Assembly: GCF_001279005.1 (NCBI RefSeq)
Contig: NZ_LGCN01000017.1
Span: 124,001-188,000, forward strand
From: Streptomyces caelestis
Lineage (GTDB): Bacteria; Actinomycetota; Actinomycetes; Streptomycetales; Streptomycetaceae
Reading direction: 5' to 3'
DNA length: 64,000 bases
Positions within the stretch are counted from its first letter, which is position 1; each line of letters begins with the position of its first letter. A program made the position numbers and the translations under genes. Of the stretch, positions 8,377-16,933 are shown one piece after another. The notes under the pieces are model-generated. The model was given only the letters and a program-made list of their open reading frames with translations. It was not told where the DNA came from and searched no databases.

Positions 8377-10102
8377 TGTTGACGGCAACGATCAGATACG
8401 GATCGATTTGCACCCAGAAGGCGCCCCCGTCCCGTTGGACTGCTCCATCGAACGCCATTCCGCGCAGACGCTCCCAGGCCACTTGCACGTCGGCGATGGC
8501 TACACGAAGTTGGACACGCGGAACGCCCGTGGCCCGTTCCCTGGTATGCGCTTGTCTAATGACGAGATTCTCGTAGGAGACCCAGTCGCTGCCGCGGCGG
8601 GGTGCACTCAACCCCAGAGCCGTGAGCGCTTCGGTCACGCGGCTGATGTCCGTGACGGGCAGGTAGGCGCCCTGGAGCCGGGCCTCGGTCGGAAGGCGGC
8701 TCGCTCGTTGCCCGGCGGTCGGTGCTGCCTCACTGCGAGGAACTTCGTGGACGCTTTCCGCTTCCGCCCGCTGGACCTTGCGGATGAGGAAGAGGTTCTG
8801 GCCGTCCGCGGTGGCCAGATGGGTGCGTTGCGCCGTCCAGTTGCCGGACGTCATGGGGCCTCGGGCGACGATGCGGGCCTGGCGGCGGTCTGGGAGCAGG
8901 AGACTGGCCCGGGTGTCGGCCCTGTCGAGCTCCTCTAGGAACCGCGAGCGAGCTTGGTCAGCCTCGTCGCGGGAGGGCAGGACGAGTGTCGTGGAGACGG
9001 GACAGAGCAGGTTCTCGGCCAGCCTGATGATCAGGGCACTGTCCTGAACGGTCCGGCCGAATGAGCCGAGCCATTCCTGGCCCAGACCTGCGCCGAGCAG
9101 ACTGGCAGTCATGGACGCCAAGGTGTCCGTGTCCGCGCCTTCCTGGCGGGCTGGGATACCGATGCCACGTTCAGGGCCGGCGGCGGACCGGGCCGCGAGG
9201 TAGATGGCGGCCACCGCGCACAGGGTTCCCGAACCACGCGTCTTCGTCCGGGTGAGGCCATGTTCCTCCAGAAAGGCGGAGGGAGCACTTAGCGCGCCAC
9301 TGTCCAGTGAGGACCGTGCGCTGGTGAGAAGATCCTCCACCTCCTGCACGGTGTCGTCCCAGGCCCGCTCATAGCCGCCGGGCAACGCCTTGGCTGCGGC
9401 ATCGAGCCAGTGTCCGTCCAGGCTCTGCCACACCGGTTCCCGCCAGTCTTTCAGACCGTCCAGCGCGGCCTCGATGAGCCAGCCGTAGGCCAGCGGTGCG
9501 GGTTGTCGCAAACTGATCCATAGAGCGTACGCATGCACCAGGGCGCCCAAGAGAGCACGCGGGTGTCCGTGTGTCGTCACCGCGTCGCGGATCACGTCGG
9601 CTGCTAGGTCGCCAAAGGAGCCCTCGTGGTGAACGATGACGTGCGGCGCAATGCGCATGGCCGCGCCGTTGGCCCCGGCACTAAAGTACTTCTCCTGGTC
9701 ATCGGCCCTCTTACCCCAGGCCGATTCATGCTTCTCCCAGGCACGGCAGGCGCGTTTGACGCTGGCCCCGGCGCCACGTTCGTAGTCGAGGAGGAAAGGC
9801 CACTCAACTCGCTGCAGCCAGGTGAGCCAGTCGTCTCCCGCTGTGAGGCGAGCGCGGGCCACGGCGATGAGCATCTGAGTGTCGTCGCTGTACTCGCCTG
9901 GTCCGATCTCCTCGAGGATCGGGCGGAATCGGCTGCTGGCCATCCGCTGCCAGGCGAAGAATCGACCCGAGACCTGGCTGAGTGGCGGAAGTGAGCGTGT
10001 CCGGTCCCGCCGCTCGTAAGGCCAGCCCATGGCGTCCCCGACGGCTGCTCCTAGGAGCATGCCGCAGGCTCTGTCGGTCCATGGGTGAAGCTCAGCGTTC
10101 AC
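8354..10102 (-). CDS. ADP-ribosylglycohydrolase (DraG/ARH family) with C-terminal extension
   Basis: A 582-residue protein. Residues 10-360 carry the ARH fold motifs: LLGAAVGDAMGW (16-27), metal-binding SDDT (72-75), GANGAAMR (143-150), and EGADTDTLASM near 320 supplying the second pair of metal-ligand aspartates. This family removes ADP-ribose from proteins or nucleic acids using Mg or Mn. About 170-180 extra residues follow with no recognised domain; the last 90 have a weak VOC/glyoxalase look. The start lies 4 nt after the stop of the DarT-like gene, so the two are almost certainly co-translated. It is the likely eraser or antidote of that toxin, in the place normally taken by the macrodomain protein DarG. 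Confidence 0.9.
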   Translation of the reverse strand: MNAELHPWTDRACGMLLGAAVGDAMGWPYERRDRTRSLPPLSQVSGRFFAWQRMASSRFRPILEEIGPGEYSDDTQMLIAVARARLTAGDDWLTWLQRVEWPFLLDYERGAGASVKRACRAWEKHESAWGKRADDQEKYFSAGANGAAMRIAPHVIVHHEGSFGDLAADVIRDAVTTHGHPRALLGALVHAYALWISLRQPAPLAYGWLIEAALDGLKDWREPVWQSLDGHWLDAAAKALPGGYERAWDDTVQEVEDLLTSARSSLDSGALSAPSAFLEEHGLTRTKTRGSGTLCAVAAIYLAARSAAGPERGIGIPARQEGADTDTLASMTASLLGAGLGQEWLGSFGRTVQDSALIIRLAENLLCPVSTTLVLPSRDEADQARSRFLEELDRADTRASLLLPDRRQARIVARGPMTSGNWTAQRTHLATADGQNLFLIRKVQRAEAESVHEVPRSEAAPTAGQRASRLPTEARLQGAYLPVTDISRVTEALTALGLSAPRRGSDWVSYENLVIRQAHTRERATGVPRVQLRVAIADVQVAWERLRGMAFDGAVQRDGGAFWVQIDPYLIVAVNNAEPPVG

Positions 10103-10106
10103 GTGT

Positions 10107-10805
10107 TCACTCTGCCAGAGTTGTTCGGGGGATGTACGGGCTCTCCGGTGGCCGATTGCCGGAGCGCACCGAGCGGCTCAGGGCGTACTTGTCGAAGAGC
10201 ACAGGAGCGACAACCAGAGGTGGCAGCAAAACCGCCATGCCGAACTGGGCATGTCTGAAGTACTCCAGCTCCGCCTGCTTCTCGTCCCGGACGATGACAG
10301 AGTGTACGGCGGACAGTGGGATAGTTCCGGGTATCTGTATCTCCGCCTGGTCGTCCGTGGGCCACCAGGACGGGTGCCCATGTTCTCGCCGCAAAGTCAC
10401 CTTGCCGGTCACCGTGGGCGCGAACATGGCGTTGAAGCCGTCGGCACCCAGCCGGGCGCCGGCGCTCCTGTCTCGTGCGGAATTGTAGGGACAGAACCGG
10501 GCGCCGGAAGTGGCGAGCAGGTCGACGTCCAGCGTGAGAACCACCCAATCCTGAAAATGGCGGTCCCTGCTCGCTGCCTGAGCCAGGTACCAGGTGTTCG
10601 GATACTCCATGCTCAGGAAGGTGAACTCCAGTGCGCCGTCCAGACGCTGAGTATCGGCAGGCCGGAAGGCGTCGGCAGCCGTCTGCAGGGTGGCCACGGG
10701 ACGTATCTGCCGGGTGTCGAGGATGTGGGACAGGTTGGCCGACTTGGTGAGATGGCACAGACGGGTGATACCGCGGGCCCGGGCCTGCTCAAGGACGTCA
10801 CTCAC
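10107..10805 (-). CDS. DarT-like ssDNA ADP-ribosyltransferase
   Basis: A 232-residue protein with DarT (formerly DUF4433) features. The N-terminal NAD-binding block is GITRLCHLTKSANLSHIL (His18), a central part holds MEYPNTWYL and DWVVLTLDVD, and the catalytic Glu155 is in TDDQAEIQIPGTIPLSAV. The catalytic Glu sits at the position expected for DarT proteins. DarT enzymes attach ADP-ribose to thymidine (or guanosine) in single-stranded DNA and act as toxins or anti-phage effectors. Its ATG overlaps the helicase stop by 4 nt (ATGA), and the glycohydrolase gene follows after 4 nt. No macrodomain gene is present nearby. Exact base specificity cannot be read from the sequence. Confidence 0.85.
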   Translation of the reverse strand: MSDVLEQARARGITRLCHLTKSANLSHILDTRQIRPVATLQTAADAFRPADTQRLDGALEFTFLSMEYPNTWYLAQAASRDRHFQDWVVLTLDVDLLATSGARFCPYNSARDRSAGARLGADGFNAMFAPTVTGKVTLRREHGHPSWWPTDDQAEIQIPGTIPLSAVHSVIVRDEKQAELEYFRHAQFGMAVLLPPLVVAPVLFDKYALSRSVRSGNRPPESPYIPRTTLAE

Positions 10806-12202
10806 AAGCTCACCCGCACGTACAAGTCAGACATCTCCTGCGGCAGCAGATCGGTCAGCTTGCTTGAGTGCAGCATGATGAGGTCTGTACGAGCCCGGGT
10901 GATGGCCACGTACAACTGCCGGGCCTCGCGTGCCTTGGCCTCGTCGAGGCCATGCGCCTCCACCTCACTTGCTTTCGGCAGCTCGTCCGCATCACAGAAT
11001 GGGAGGATCACCGAGTCGAATTCGAAGCCCTTCGCCGCAGAGTAAGTCCCGTAAAACACCCCCGGCTCGTCCGTCCACCGCGCAAGCTCACGGTGCAGGC
11101 GGTGAACCGGGACACGACCTCCGTCGAGGAGCGACCTGAGTTTGTCCTCGTGGTCTCGGGTGCGCATAAGAATGGCGACCTGACGGTCCGCGCCCAGCGC
11201 CAGGGCGTTGCTCGCCGCCTGAACGAGCTGTTCTTCCTTGCCTGCAGTCTCCAGGATGGTGGGTTTCGGGCCGTCGGCCGCCGCACCGGTCGGCTGGACC
11301 AGATCGACGTCGTCCTTGAAATGCGGCATATCCGACAGGGACTGGGCGAGTTGGGCGACCTGACGGCTGTTGCGATAGTTGTGGGCGAACTCCACGACAT
11401 TTGACACATGAAGGCCCAGGGAGCGCCAGGACATCCGGCTTCCGTAGATCTGCTGCGCGTAATCTCCGAAGAAAGTCAGTGATCCGTCGCCGGGAATGGC
11501 CGCCGCCAGGCTTCGAATCATCTCGGGTGTAAAATCTTGGCCCTCATCGACGACGACATGCCGGTAAAGCCGATTGGTGGGATCAACCTTCAGGGCGGCC
11601 AAGACGGTTGACGCCATGTTGTCGAAGTCGTACTCGTACCCGGCTTCGGTACGCAACTGCACGTACCGTTGGCAGATTTCGAAGACGACTTCGCGATCGA
11701 GCTGCTGAAGGGGCCTGCCCCGGCCAACCCGACGGGCGCGGCCTTCCACATACGTCTGCTGGTCGACTATGCCGTGCCCGACCATCCAATGCAGCTCATC
11801 TAAGAAGAAATCGAGCGGGCGGTGAATAACGGCCCGGGAGGGGTGGCGCTCACGAGCCTCCCCCAGCGCCCGCTCAACCATTTGCTTCTTGGACTTGCAT
11901 ATGCGCACCGGCGCCTTAGTGCGATGCGCGAGATAGCCGCGCGCGAAGGTGTGATAGGTCTCGATCTGCAGGTTCGGAGACGCGGTGCTCATACCCCTGA
12001 GATAGGTAACGAGAGCCTTGTTAAAGGTGACCAACAGAGTGCGGCCTCCGATACCCGGGGCCGTGGCCAGATAATGAGCCCGATGGACCGCCATCGTCGT
12101 CTTGCCGCTGCCCGCCGTGCCCAGAACGACGCAGTGACCGCGTTCGTTCAGGAAGACGACGTCCCGCTGGTGACCCTTCGGGTCAGGTAACGAAAGCCCC
12201 AT
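10802..12202 (-). CDS. UvrD/Rep-type superfamily 1 helicase (compact)
   Basis: A 466-residue SF1 helicase with all core motifs. These are a Q-motif Gln12 in KGHQRDVV, Walker A GTAGSGKTT (28-36), motif II VVDEGQDF near 217, motif III GDYAQQIYG, motif IV-like HNYRNSRQVAQLAQSL, and motif VI LYVAITRARTDL. It is shorter than UvrD (about 700 residues) and has no nuclease domain. Helicases of this size often accompany defence genes. It is the first gene of the operon with DarT and the ADP-ribosylglycohydrolase, so it may expose single-stranded DNA, the substrate of DarT, or sense DNA damage. The ATG at 12202 has no strong ribosome binding site, so transcripts may be leaderless. Confidence 0.9.
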   Translation of the reverse strand: MGLSLPDPKGHQRDVVFLNERGHCVVLGTAGSGKTTMAVHRAHYLATAPGIGGRTLLVTFNKALVTYLRGMSTASPNLQIETYHTFARGYLAHRTKAPVRICKSKKQMVERALGEARERHPSRAVIHRPLDFFLDELHWMVGHGIVDQQTYVEGRARRVGRGRPLQQLDREVVFEICQRYVQLRTEAGYEYDFDNMASTVLAALKVDPTNRLYRHVVVDEGQDFTPEMIRSLAAAIPGDGSLTFFGDYAQQIYGSRMSWRSLGLHVSNVVEFAHNYRNSRQVAQLAQSLSDMPHFKDDVDLVQPTGAAADGPKPTILETAGKEEQLVQAASNALALGADRQVAILMRTRDHEDKLRSLLDGGRVPVHRLHRELARWTDEPGVFYGTYSAAKGFEFDSVILPFCDADELPKASEVEAHGLDEAKAREARQLYVAITRARTDLIMLHSSKLTDLLPQEMSDLYVRVSL

Positions 12203-12844
12203 CGCGACATTATGACGCGTCCATGGTCACTTGGTACAGATGATGCACGGTCTGGTCTCCTCAACTTGCTCTCCACCTACCTACGAACCGCAGGGCCCCT
12301 CCGCTGTAGCCTGTGCCGTCGGCGTCAGGCCGCTTGCCCCGGGGTGCATAGCGTCGCCCCAGCGCTCGAACGGCTACTGACGGCCGTGAACTGCATCGTC
12401 GCGAGCCACACCGCGGCACCCTGCCCACCTAGCCAGCCGATCACCGCCGGGGGCACATCCAGGGCACATGAGCCTGGGAAACGGCGTTGACCCGTGAGAA
12501 CTACGGAGAAGAGTTTCCCCAGGTCAACGCACATTTCCCTGCGAAACCCCAGGTCAGCACCGCACCCCTCCCACTCGCTGCACGAGTGGCAGGACTTCAG
12601 CCACCGGCTGCACGAGGCGGGGCATCAGGCGTACTGCCTGGTGTGGCCCTGAGCCGGGGTTCCGGTGGTAGCGGGCGGGGTCTTCGGACCCACCCCTTCC
12701 AGTGCCGGGGAAAGGCCTTCCCGCATCCGGGGTGTATGAGCTGAAACCCGGGGCACCCATATGCGCCCACGGTCCGCCGAGCGCTGGGCGGCACCCGGCG
12801 AGACCACCCTCTCGCCCCCGCCGCCACCAGCACGCCGACGCTGA
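12203..12844. other. Gene-free stretch between helicase operon and flavoprotein
   Basis: No reading frame here has convincing codon use or a recognisable product. A 10-base direct repeat CCCCAGGTCA occurs twice within 45 nt (about 12518 and 12550). Short stretches such as LHEWQDFSHRLHEAGHQAYC in one plus-strand frame may be the remains of a gene. The promoter of the helicase operon should lie at the left end. This is a plausible junction between the defence-like region and older chromosome, but no attachment site can be shown. Confidence 0.5.
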
Positions 12845-13390
12845 TCACGATCGCGCGGACAGCCTCGGGGCGAGCAGCTCCAGCACTTCCTCCCAGCGAT
12901 AGCGGTCGGCCCCGCCGCCCGCCTTCGGCCGGTGAGGCTCGTAGGAGCCGATCAGGACACCCATCTCGCGCAGCAGGTCCAGACTCCGTCGGTACGCAGG
13001 GTGGGCGGCCTGGGCGGAGTTCAGGTACGGCAGCACGGCGACCGGAACGCCCATGGCGGGCGCCTCGCACAGGATGCCCAGCGCGAGGTTGTCGGAGATT
13101 CCGGCGGCCCACTTGTTGACCGTGTTGAAGGTGGCCGGGGCGACCGCGATCGCATCCGCAGCTCGGCTAGGGCGCGGTTCCCTCGGTGATCGCCAGGCCG
13201 AGCGGATGGGGCGGCCGGTCTGGGCCTCGACCGCCTCGGCATCAAGGAAGCCGACTCCTTGCGGGGTGGCGACGACGCCGACGTCCCAGTGCCGTTCCTG
13301 TGCCGCGGTGATCAGTCGGCCGACGTCGGCGGCGATCCCGGCCGCGCAGACCACGATCTGGAGGAACGGCTTGTCGTGCTGGTCACTCAC
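12845..13390 (-). CDS. Flavoprotein (PPC decarboxylase/lantibiotic decarboxylase-like fold)
   Basis: An 181-residue single-domain flavoprotein. LQIVVCAAG opens the Rossmann-like fold, and IAVAPATFNTVNKWAAGISD is the FMN-binding and active-site block typical of the HFCD/flavoprotein family, which includes Dfp and EpiD. GTG 13390 is preferred because GGGAG lies 7 nt upstream; an ATG at 13426 adds 12 residues unlike the family. Stand-alone members are common in Streptomyces beside phosphotransferases and HTH genes and have unknown substrates. A truncated phosphotransferase lies divergently upstream, fitting that habit. Confidence 0.85.
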   Translation of the reverse strand: MSDQHDKPFLQIVVCAAGIAADVGRLITAAQERHWDVGVVATPQGVGFLDAEAVEAQTGRPIRSAWRSPREPRPSRAADAIAVAPATFNTVNKWAAGISDNLALGILCEAPAMGVPVAVLPYLNSAQAAHPAYRRSLDLLREMGVLIGSYEPHRPKAGGGADRYRWEEVLELLAPRLSARS

Positions 13391-13440
13391 GCGGGCACTC
13401 CCAGTCGGCGGCTGACACTGACGCATGTGCAGCTTGGGCA

Positions 13441-13929
13441 GTGTCTCAGCCGATGCACGTCTCGCCGTCGGTGATCGCTGAACTTCAGAGGACCACGGCC
13501 CCGGCGGACACCCCCGTCAAGGCCGCCGAACAGCGCTGGGCCGCATACGCTCCACCCGGAACCGCCGCCCTCTTCGCCGGTGACCCCCTCCTGCACACCG
13601 ACCTCGCCCCGCACAACGTGCTCGTGGACGACCGTGCCCACATCATCGACTGGGCCTGGCCCACACGCGGTGCAGCCTGGATCGACCCCGCCATCCTCAT
13701 CCTGCGGATCCTCGAAGCCGGACACACGCTCGTCGATGCGGACGCCCTCGCCTGCCGCTTCCCCTCCTGGCGCACCGCACCGGCGGAGGCCAAGAAGGCG
13801 TTCGCCGCCGCCAACGCCGCGGCGTGGCAGGAGATCGCCCGGGCCGATGCCGCGCCCTGGAAGGCTTCGATGGCCGGCCACGCGGTCGCCTTCCATGTCC
13901 ACCTGCATGCCAAGCCCGGCAACAGGTAG
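13441..13929 (+). pseudogene. Aminoglycoside-phosphotransferase-like protein, N-terminal lobe missing
   Basis: The 162-residue frame holds only the C-terminal half of an APH-type kinase. It has the catalytic loop LLHTDLAPHNVLV, then IIDWAWPTRGAAWIDPA with the metal-binding Asp. The family is normally about 280-300 residues, and the ATP-binding N-lobe is absent. The sequence begins only 50 nt from the divergent flavoprotein start, leaving no room for the missing part. It is therefore probably a 5'-truncated relic, although a short functional protein cannot be excluded. Confidence 0.65.
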
Positions 13930-14015
13930 AGCGGGAAAGCCGCGGCCCGAAGGAGGCCAGTGACGCCCTCTCCCGCTCGGAGCGCTGATGACGGCTCGGG
14001 AGCCAGGCAGGTCCT

Positions 14016-15254
14016 CTACTCGCTCCTAGCCTGCTTGTCGGTGTCAGGACTGGTCCAGGCCGCAGTCGAAGCGGCGATCATGGAGATGGCGGCCAGGAAC
14101 ACAAAAAGGTGGCTGTACCCACCTAGTGGTGCGGCGAGCGCGGCTCCGGCGAAGGGGGCCATGGCGGCCGCAGTGGTTGCCGGTGCCGCGAGGAGTCCGG
14201 AGAGCCGACCGTAGTGGGCGGTTCCCCACCGGTCGGTGACGGCGGTGGCCTGGAGCAGGGTGAGCTTGCCTCGGACCATGCCGGCCGCGATGGACACGGC
14301 GACCAGCAAGGCATAGGGGCCCGAGACGGCGGCGAAAGCGGCGGTGGTGAGGCCGCCGAGAGCGATCAGGATCGTCGTGCGGGCCGTCACGGTGGTGCGA
14401 CGGGCCAGTGCGGCGTACAGGGTGCGGCCGAGGGTTTGTCCGGCCCCGCCGAGTCCAAGCGCCCAGGCGGCCTGGCTGGTCGTGTAGCCGCGTTCCATGA
14501 GAAGCGGGACGAGGGCCACGACGACGGCGTACATCGTGAACGCCGACAGGGTGAAGGCTGCTGCGAGCAGCAGGAACGGTCTGCTGCGCTCTGTTCTGGA
14601 CTCGCCGGTGTCCGCATGCGCGGTCGTGGGTGGGGCGTCGGGCCACGGGGCACGCAGCGCCAGAGCGTGGGCGGGGATGGTGACGGTGGCGAGGACGGCG
14701 GCCAGTACGAGGTAGGTGTGGCGCCAGGAGAGGTGGTCGGCGAGCAGGGCGGTCAGCGGTGCGAAGACGGTGGAGGCCAGGCCGCCGGCGAGGGTGACGA
14801 CGGTCAGGGCCCGGATGTGGTCGGGGGCCCACCAGCGGGTGAGGGCGGCGAAGGCGGGCTGGTAGAAGGTCGCCGCCATGGCGAGTCCGGCGAGTGACCA
14901 GCCGACGAAGAAGACGGTCAGGTTGGGAGCTGTGGCGACCACCAGCAGGCTGGTGACGCCGAGGGCCGAGCCGATCGTCATGACGGCGCGCGGGCCATGC
15001 CGGTCGAGGATGCGCCCGACACGGATTCCGGCGAGCGCGGAGACGAGGAGGCCGAGCGAGAACGCCGCGGTGGTCGCTCCGGCCGGCCAACCGGTCGCGG
15101 CGGTGATCTGGGGGTTGAGGACGGGGAAGGCGTAGTAGACGATGCCCCAGCTCACGATCTGCGTCAGGCAGAGGGCGGGGAGGGCGGCGCGGGGCCGCGA
15201 CCGGTCCCCTGTTCCGGTCGCGGCCCCGCTGTCGCGGGTGTGGAGGCCGGTCAC
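14016..15254 (-). CDS. MFS transporter in the arsenic cluster
   Basis: A 412-residue major facilitator with about 12 hydrophobic segments. After TM2 comes the motif-A region GRILDRHGPRAVM. The GTG start overlaps the TGA of the ArsO-like gene (GTGA), so it is translationally coupled to it. Its place behind ArsO and a small cysteine protein, divergent from ArsR, suggests export of an arsenical, possibly an organoarsenical or a product of the flavoenzyme. That substrate is inferred from context; the sequence itself only supports a proton-driven exporter. An extended upstream reading in this frame is antisense to the neighbouring gene and is not used. Confidence 0.88.
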   Translation of the reverse strand: MTGLHTRDSGAATGTGDRSRPRAALPALCLTQIVSWGIVYYAFPVLNPQITAATGWPAGATTAAFSLGLLVSALAGIRVGRILDRHGPRAVMTIGSALGVTSLLVVATAPNLTVFFVGWSLAGLAMAATFYQPAFAALTRWWAPDHIRALTVVTLAGGLASTVFAPLTALLADHLSWRHTYLVLAAVLATVTIPAHALALRAPWPDAPPTTAHADTGESRTERSRPFLLLAAAFTLSAFTMYAVVVALVPLLMERGYTTSQAAWALGLGGAGQTLGRTLYAALARRTTVTARTTILIALGGLTTAAFAAVSGPYALLVAVSIAAGMVRGKLTLLQATAVTDRWGTAHYGRLSGLLAAPATTAAAMAPFAGAALAAPLGGYSHLFVFLAAISMIAASTAAWTSPDTDKQARSE

Positions 15255-16642
15255 GAGCCGCAGCAGCCGCCCGCCGGTGCTTCCTCGGCAGCCGTGCCCA
15301 CCGCCGCGGGCGCGGCGAGCTGGACGAGCTGGGGTTCCGGTGCGGCGCAGCAGCCGCCGGTCTGCTGGGCGTCGGGGGTGTCGAACAGGCCCGCGCCGCC
15401 GCAGACTCCGGTCTCGGGGAGGGTGAGTTCGACGCGGTCGGCGGAGTCGAGGTCGCCGGCGATGGCCGCGGCGACGGAGCGGACCTGCTCGTAGCCGGTC
15501 ATGGCCAGGAAGGTGGGGGCGCGGCCGTAGGACTTCATGCCGACCAGGTAGACGCCCTGCTCGGGGTGGGAGAGCTCCCGGTGACCGTGCGGGTAGACGG
15601 TGCCGCAGGAGTGCTGGTTGGGGTCGATCAGCGGGGCGAGTTCCACCGGCGCCTGGAGCCGCTCGTCCAGGCCCAGGCGCAGCTCGTCCAGGAAGGACAG
15701 GTCGGGGCGGAAGCCGGTCAGCACGATCACCTCGTCCACCGGGTCGAGACGACGTCCGTCCTCGCCCACCAGGACGAGGCGTCCGTCGGCGTCGCGTTCG
15801 AACGCCTCGGCGCGGAAGCCGGTGACCGCGTCCGCGTGCCCCTTGTCGACGGCGGCCTTCGCGGCGAGGCCGAGGGCGCCGCGGGCGGGCAGCTGGTCGG
15901 CGGCGCCGCCGCCGAAGGTGGAGCCGGAGATGCCGCGGCGCAGGATCCACACCGCGTGCGTGCCCGTGCCGCCCTCGGACTCGGCCAGCTCGGCGAGGTA
16001 CGCGAGCGCGGTGAAGGCGGAGGCGCCCGAGCCGATGACGGCCGTGCGCTTACCCGCGTACCGGGCACGGACGGTCGGGTCCTTCAGATCCGGTACGCGG
16101 TAGGTGATCCGGTCGGCCGCCGCCTTCTCGCCGAGCGCGGGCAGGCCGCTGCCGCCGGCCGGGCCGGCCGTGGCCCACGTACCGGAGGCGTCGATCACCG
16201 CGCGGGCGAAGACGCGCTCCTCACGGCCGTCGGCGTACTCGACGTGCACGACGAACGGCTGCTGTTCCCGGTCGGCGTCGACGATCCGGTCGCGGCCGGC
16301 CCTGGAGACACCGGTGACGGTGGCCCCGGCGCGGACCCGGTCGCCGAGGGCGTCCGCGAGAGGCTGCAGATACTGCTCGGCCCAGTCACCGCCGGACGGG
16401 TACGTCGCCGGGTCGGGCCGGGTCCAGCCCGTGGGGGCCAGGAGCTTCTCGGCGGCCGGGTCGACGACCTCGCCCCAGGTGGAGAACAGGCGCACGTGGC
16501 TCCACTCACGCACGGCCGCGCCGGCACGGCCGCCCGCTTCCAGGACGAGGGGCTCGATGCCGTGCTCGACGAGGTGGGCGGCGGCGGCGAGCCCGACGGG
16601 GCCGGCCCCGATGACGACGACAGGGAGCTGCTGGGTACTCAT
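15251..16642 (-). CDS. arsO: ArsO-like flavin-dependent monooxygenase with cysteine-pair tail
   Basis: A 463-residue flavoenzyme. The FAD-binding Rossmann motif VVVIGAGPVGLAAAAHL is at the N-terminus and a second dinucleotide motif TAVIGSGASAF is near residue 215; VIVLTGFRPD is the ATG-like motif. This architecture matches ArsO, the putative flavin monooxygenase of Streptomyces ars clusters. The C-terminus carries TGVCGGAG, then two vicinal cysteine pairs (GGCCAAPE and GGCCGS), a likely trivalent-arsenic binding tail. It lies 29 nt behind a small CxxC protein and overlaps the MFS gene. The operon is divergent from arsR, with an operator between. The exact reaction is not established. Confidence 0.85.
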   Translation of the reverse strand: MSTQQLPVVVIGAGPVGLAAAAHLVEHGIEPLVLEAGGRAGAAVREWSHVRLFSTWGEVVDPAAEKLLAPTGWTRPDPATYPSGGDWAEQYLQPLADALGDRVRAGATVTGVSRAGRDRIVDADREQQPFVVHVEYADGREERVFARAVIDASGTWATAGPAGGSGLPALGEKAAADRITYRVPDLKDPTVRARYAGKRTAVIGSGASAFTALAYLAELAESEGGTGTHAVWILRRGISGSTFGGGAADQLPARGALGLAAKAAVDKGHADAVTGFRAEAFERDADGRLVLVGEDGRRLDPVDEVIVLTGFRPDLSFLDELRLGLDERLQAPVELAPLIDPNQHSCGTVYPHGHRELSHPEQGVYLVGMKSYGRAPTFLAMTGYEQVRSVAAAIAGDLDSADRVELTLPETGVCGGAGLFDTPDAQQTGGCCAAPEPQLVQLAAPAAVGTAAEEAPAGGCCGS

Positions 16643-16671
16643 GATGCTCGGTCTCCTCGGGGACGAAGGGG

Positions 16672-16842
16672 TCAGCGCGCGTGGGTGAAGGCGGTCAGCT
16701 GGGCGTGCTGCCTGCGTTCGGCCGCCCGGGTGGCGCTGTCGCTGACCTGGGCGCAGCTGTCGCAGAAGCTGACGCCGGCCAGGTGGCGGGCGGCGCGGCG
16801 GGCCCGGGCCGCGGTGAGCACGGTACGGAGGGTGGTGGTCAC
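16672..16842 (-). CDS. Small FCDSC-motif protein
   Basis: A 56-residue basic protein with a single FCDSCAQVS motif (a CxxC pair) in an Arg/Ala-rich background. GTG 16842 follows AAGGAG by 5 nt, which fixes the start; the longer frame to 16926 would run through the promoter. It is the first gene of the operon with the ArsO-like enzyme and MFS pump and faces the arsR operator. The cysteine pair suggests metal or arsenite binding, or a redox role. Similar short cysteine proteins occur widely in Streptomyces without known function. Confidence 0.7.
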   Translation of the reverse strand: MTTTLRTVLTAARARRAARHLAGVSFCDSCAQVSDSATRAAERRQHAQLTAFTHAR

Positions 16843-16903
16843 GACGACTCCTTGCTTCGACGCCTGTCGATGTCTCTCCACGCCTCGGAGCTTGCCACCC
16901 GTA

Positions 16904-16933
16904 TCGACGAGTGTCAACATAGACACATGTCGA
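16904..16933. promoter_or_regulatory. ArsR operator overlapping the arsR start codon
   Basis: A 30-bp inverted repeat reads TCGAC-N2-GTGTC, spacer AACATA, GACAC-N2-GTCGA. Both five-base half-sites of each arm are perfect. The repeat covers the ATG of arsR at 16927 and lies in the divergent region of the ArsO operon. An ArsR dimer bound here would block both promoters and arsR translation initiation sequences. arsR has little or no untranslated leader if transcription begins within the repeat. Confidence 0.7.

Noticed and set aside
12212..12490. 92-codon plus-strand frame after the helicase start
   Set aside because: No start signal and low coding bias; it spans the helicase promoter region.
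12513..12528. 16-base identity GTTTCCCCAGGTCAAC shared with 48185-48200
   Set aside because: One such match is expected by chance in 64 kb of biased composition, the contexts differ, and no element ends or genes connect the two places.
12203..12844. Possible integration site of the 4-12 kb defence-like region
   Set aside because: There is no integrase gene and no tRNA 3' end or long flanking direct repeat; only a 10-base local repeat is seen.
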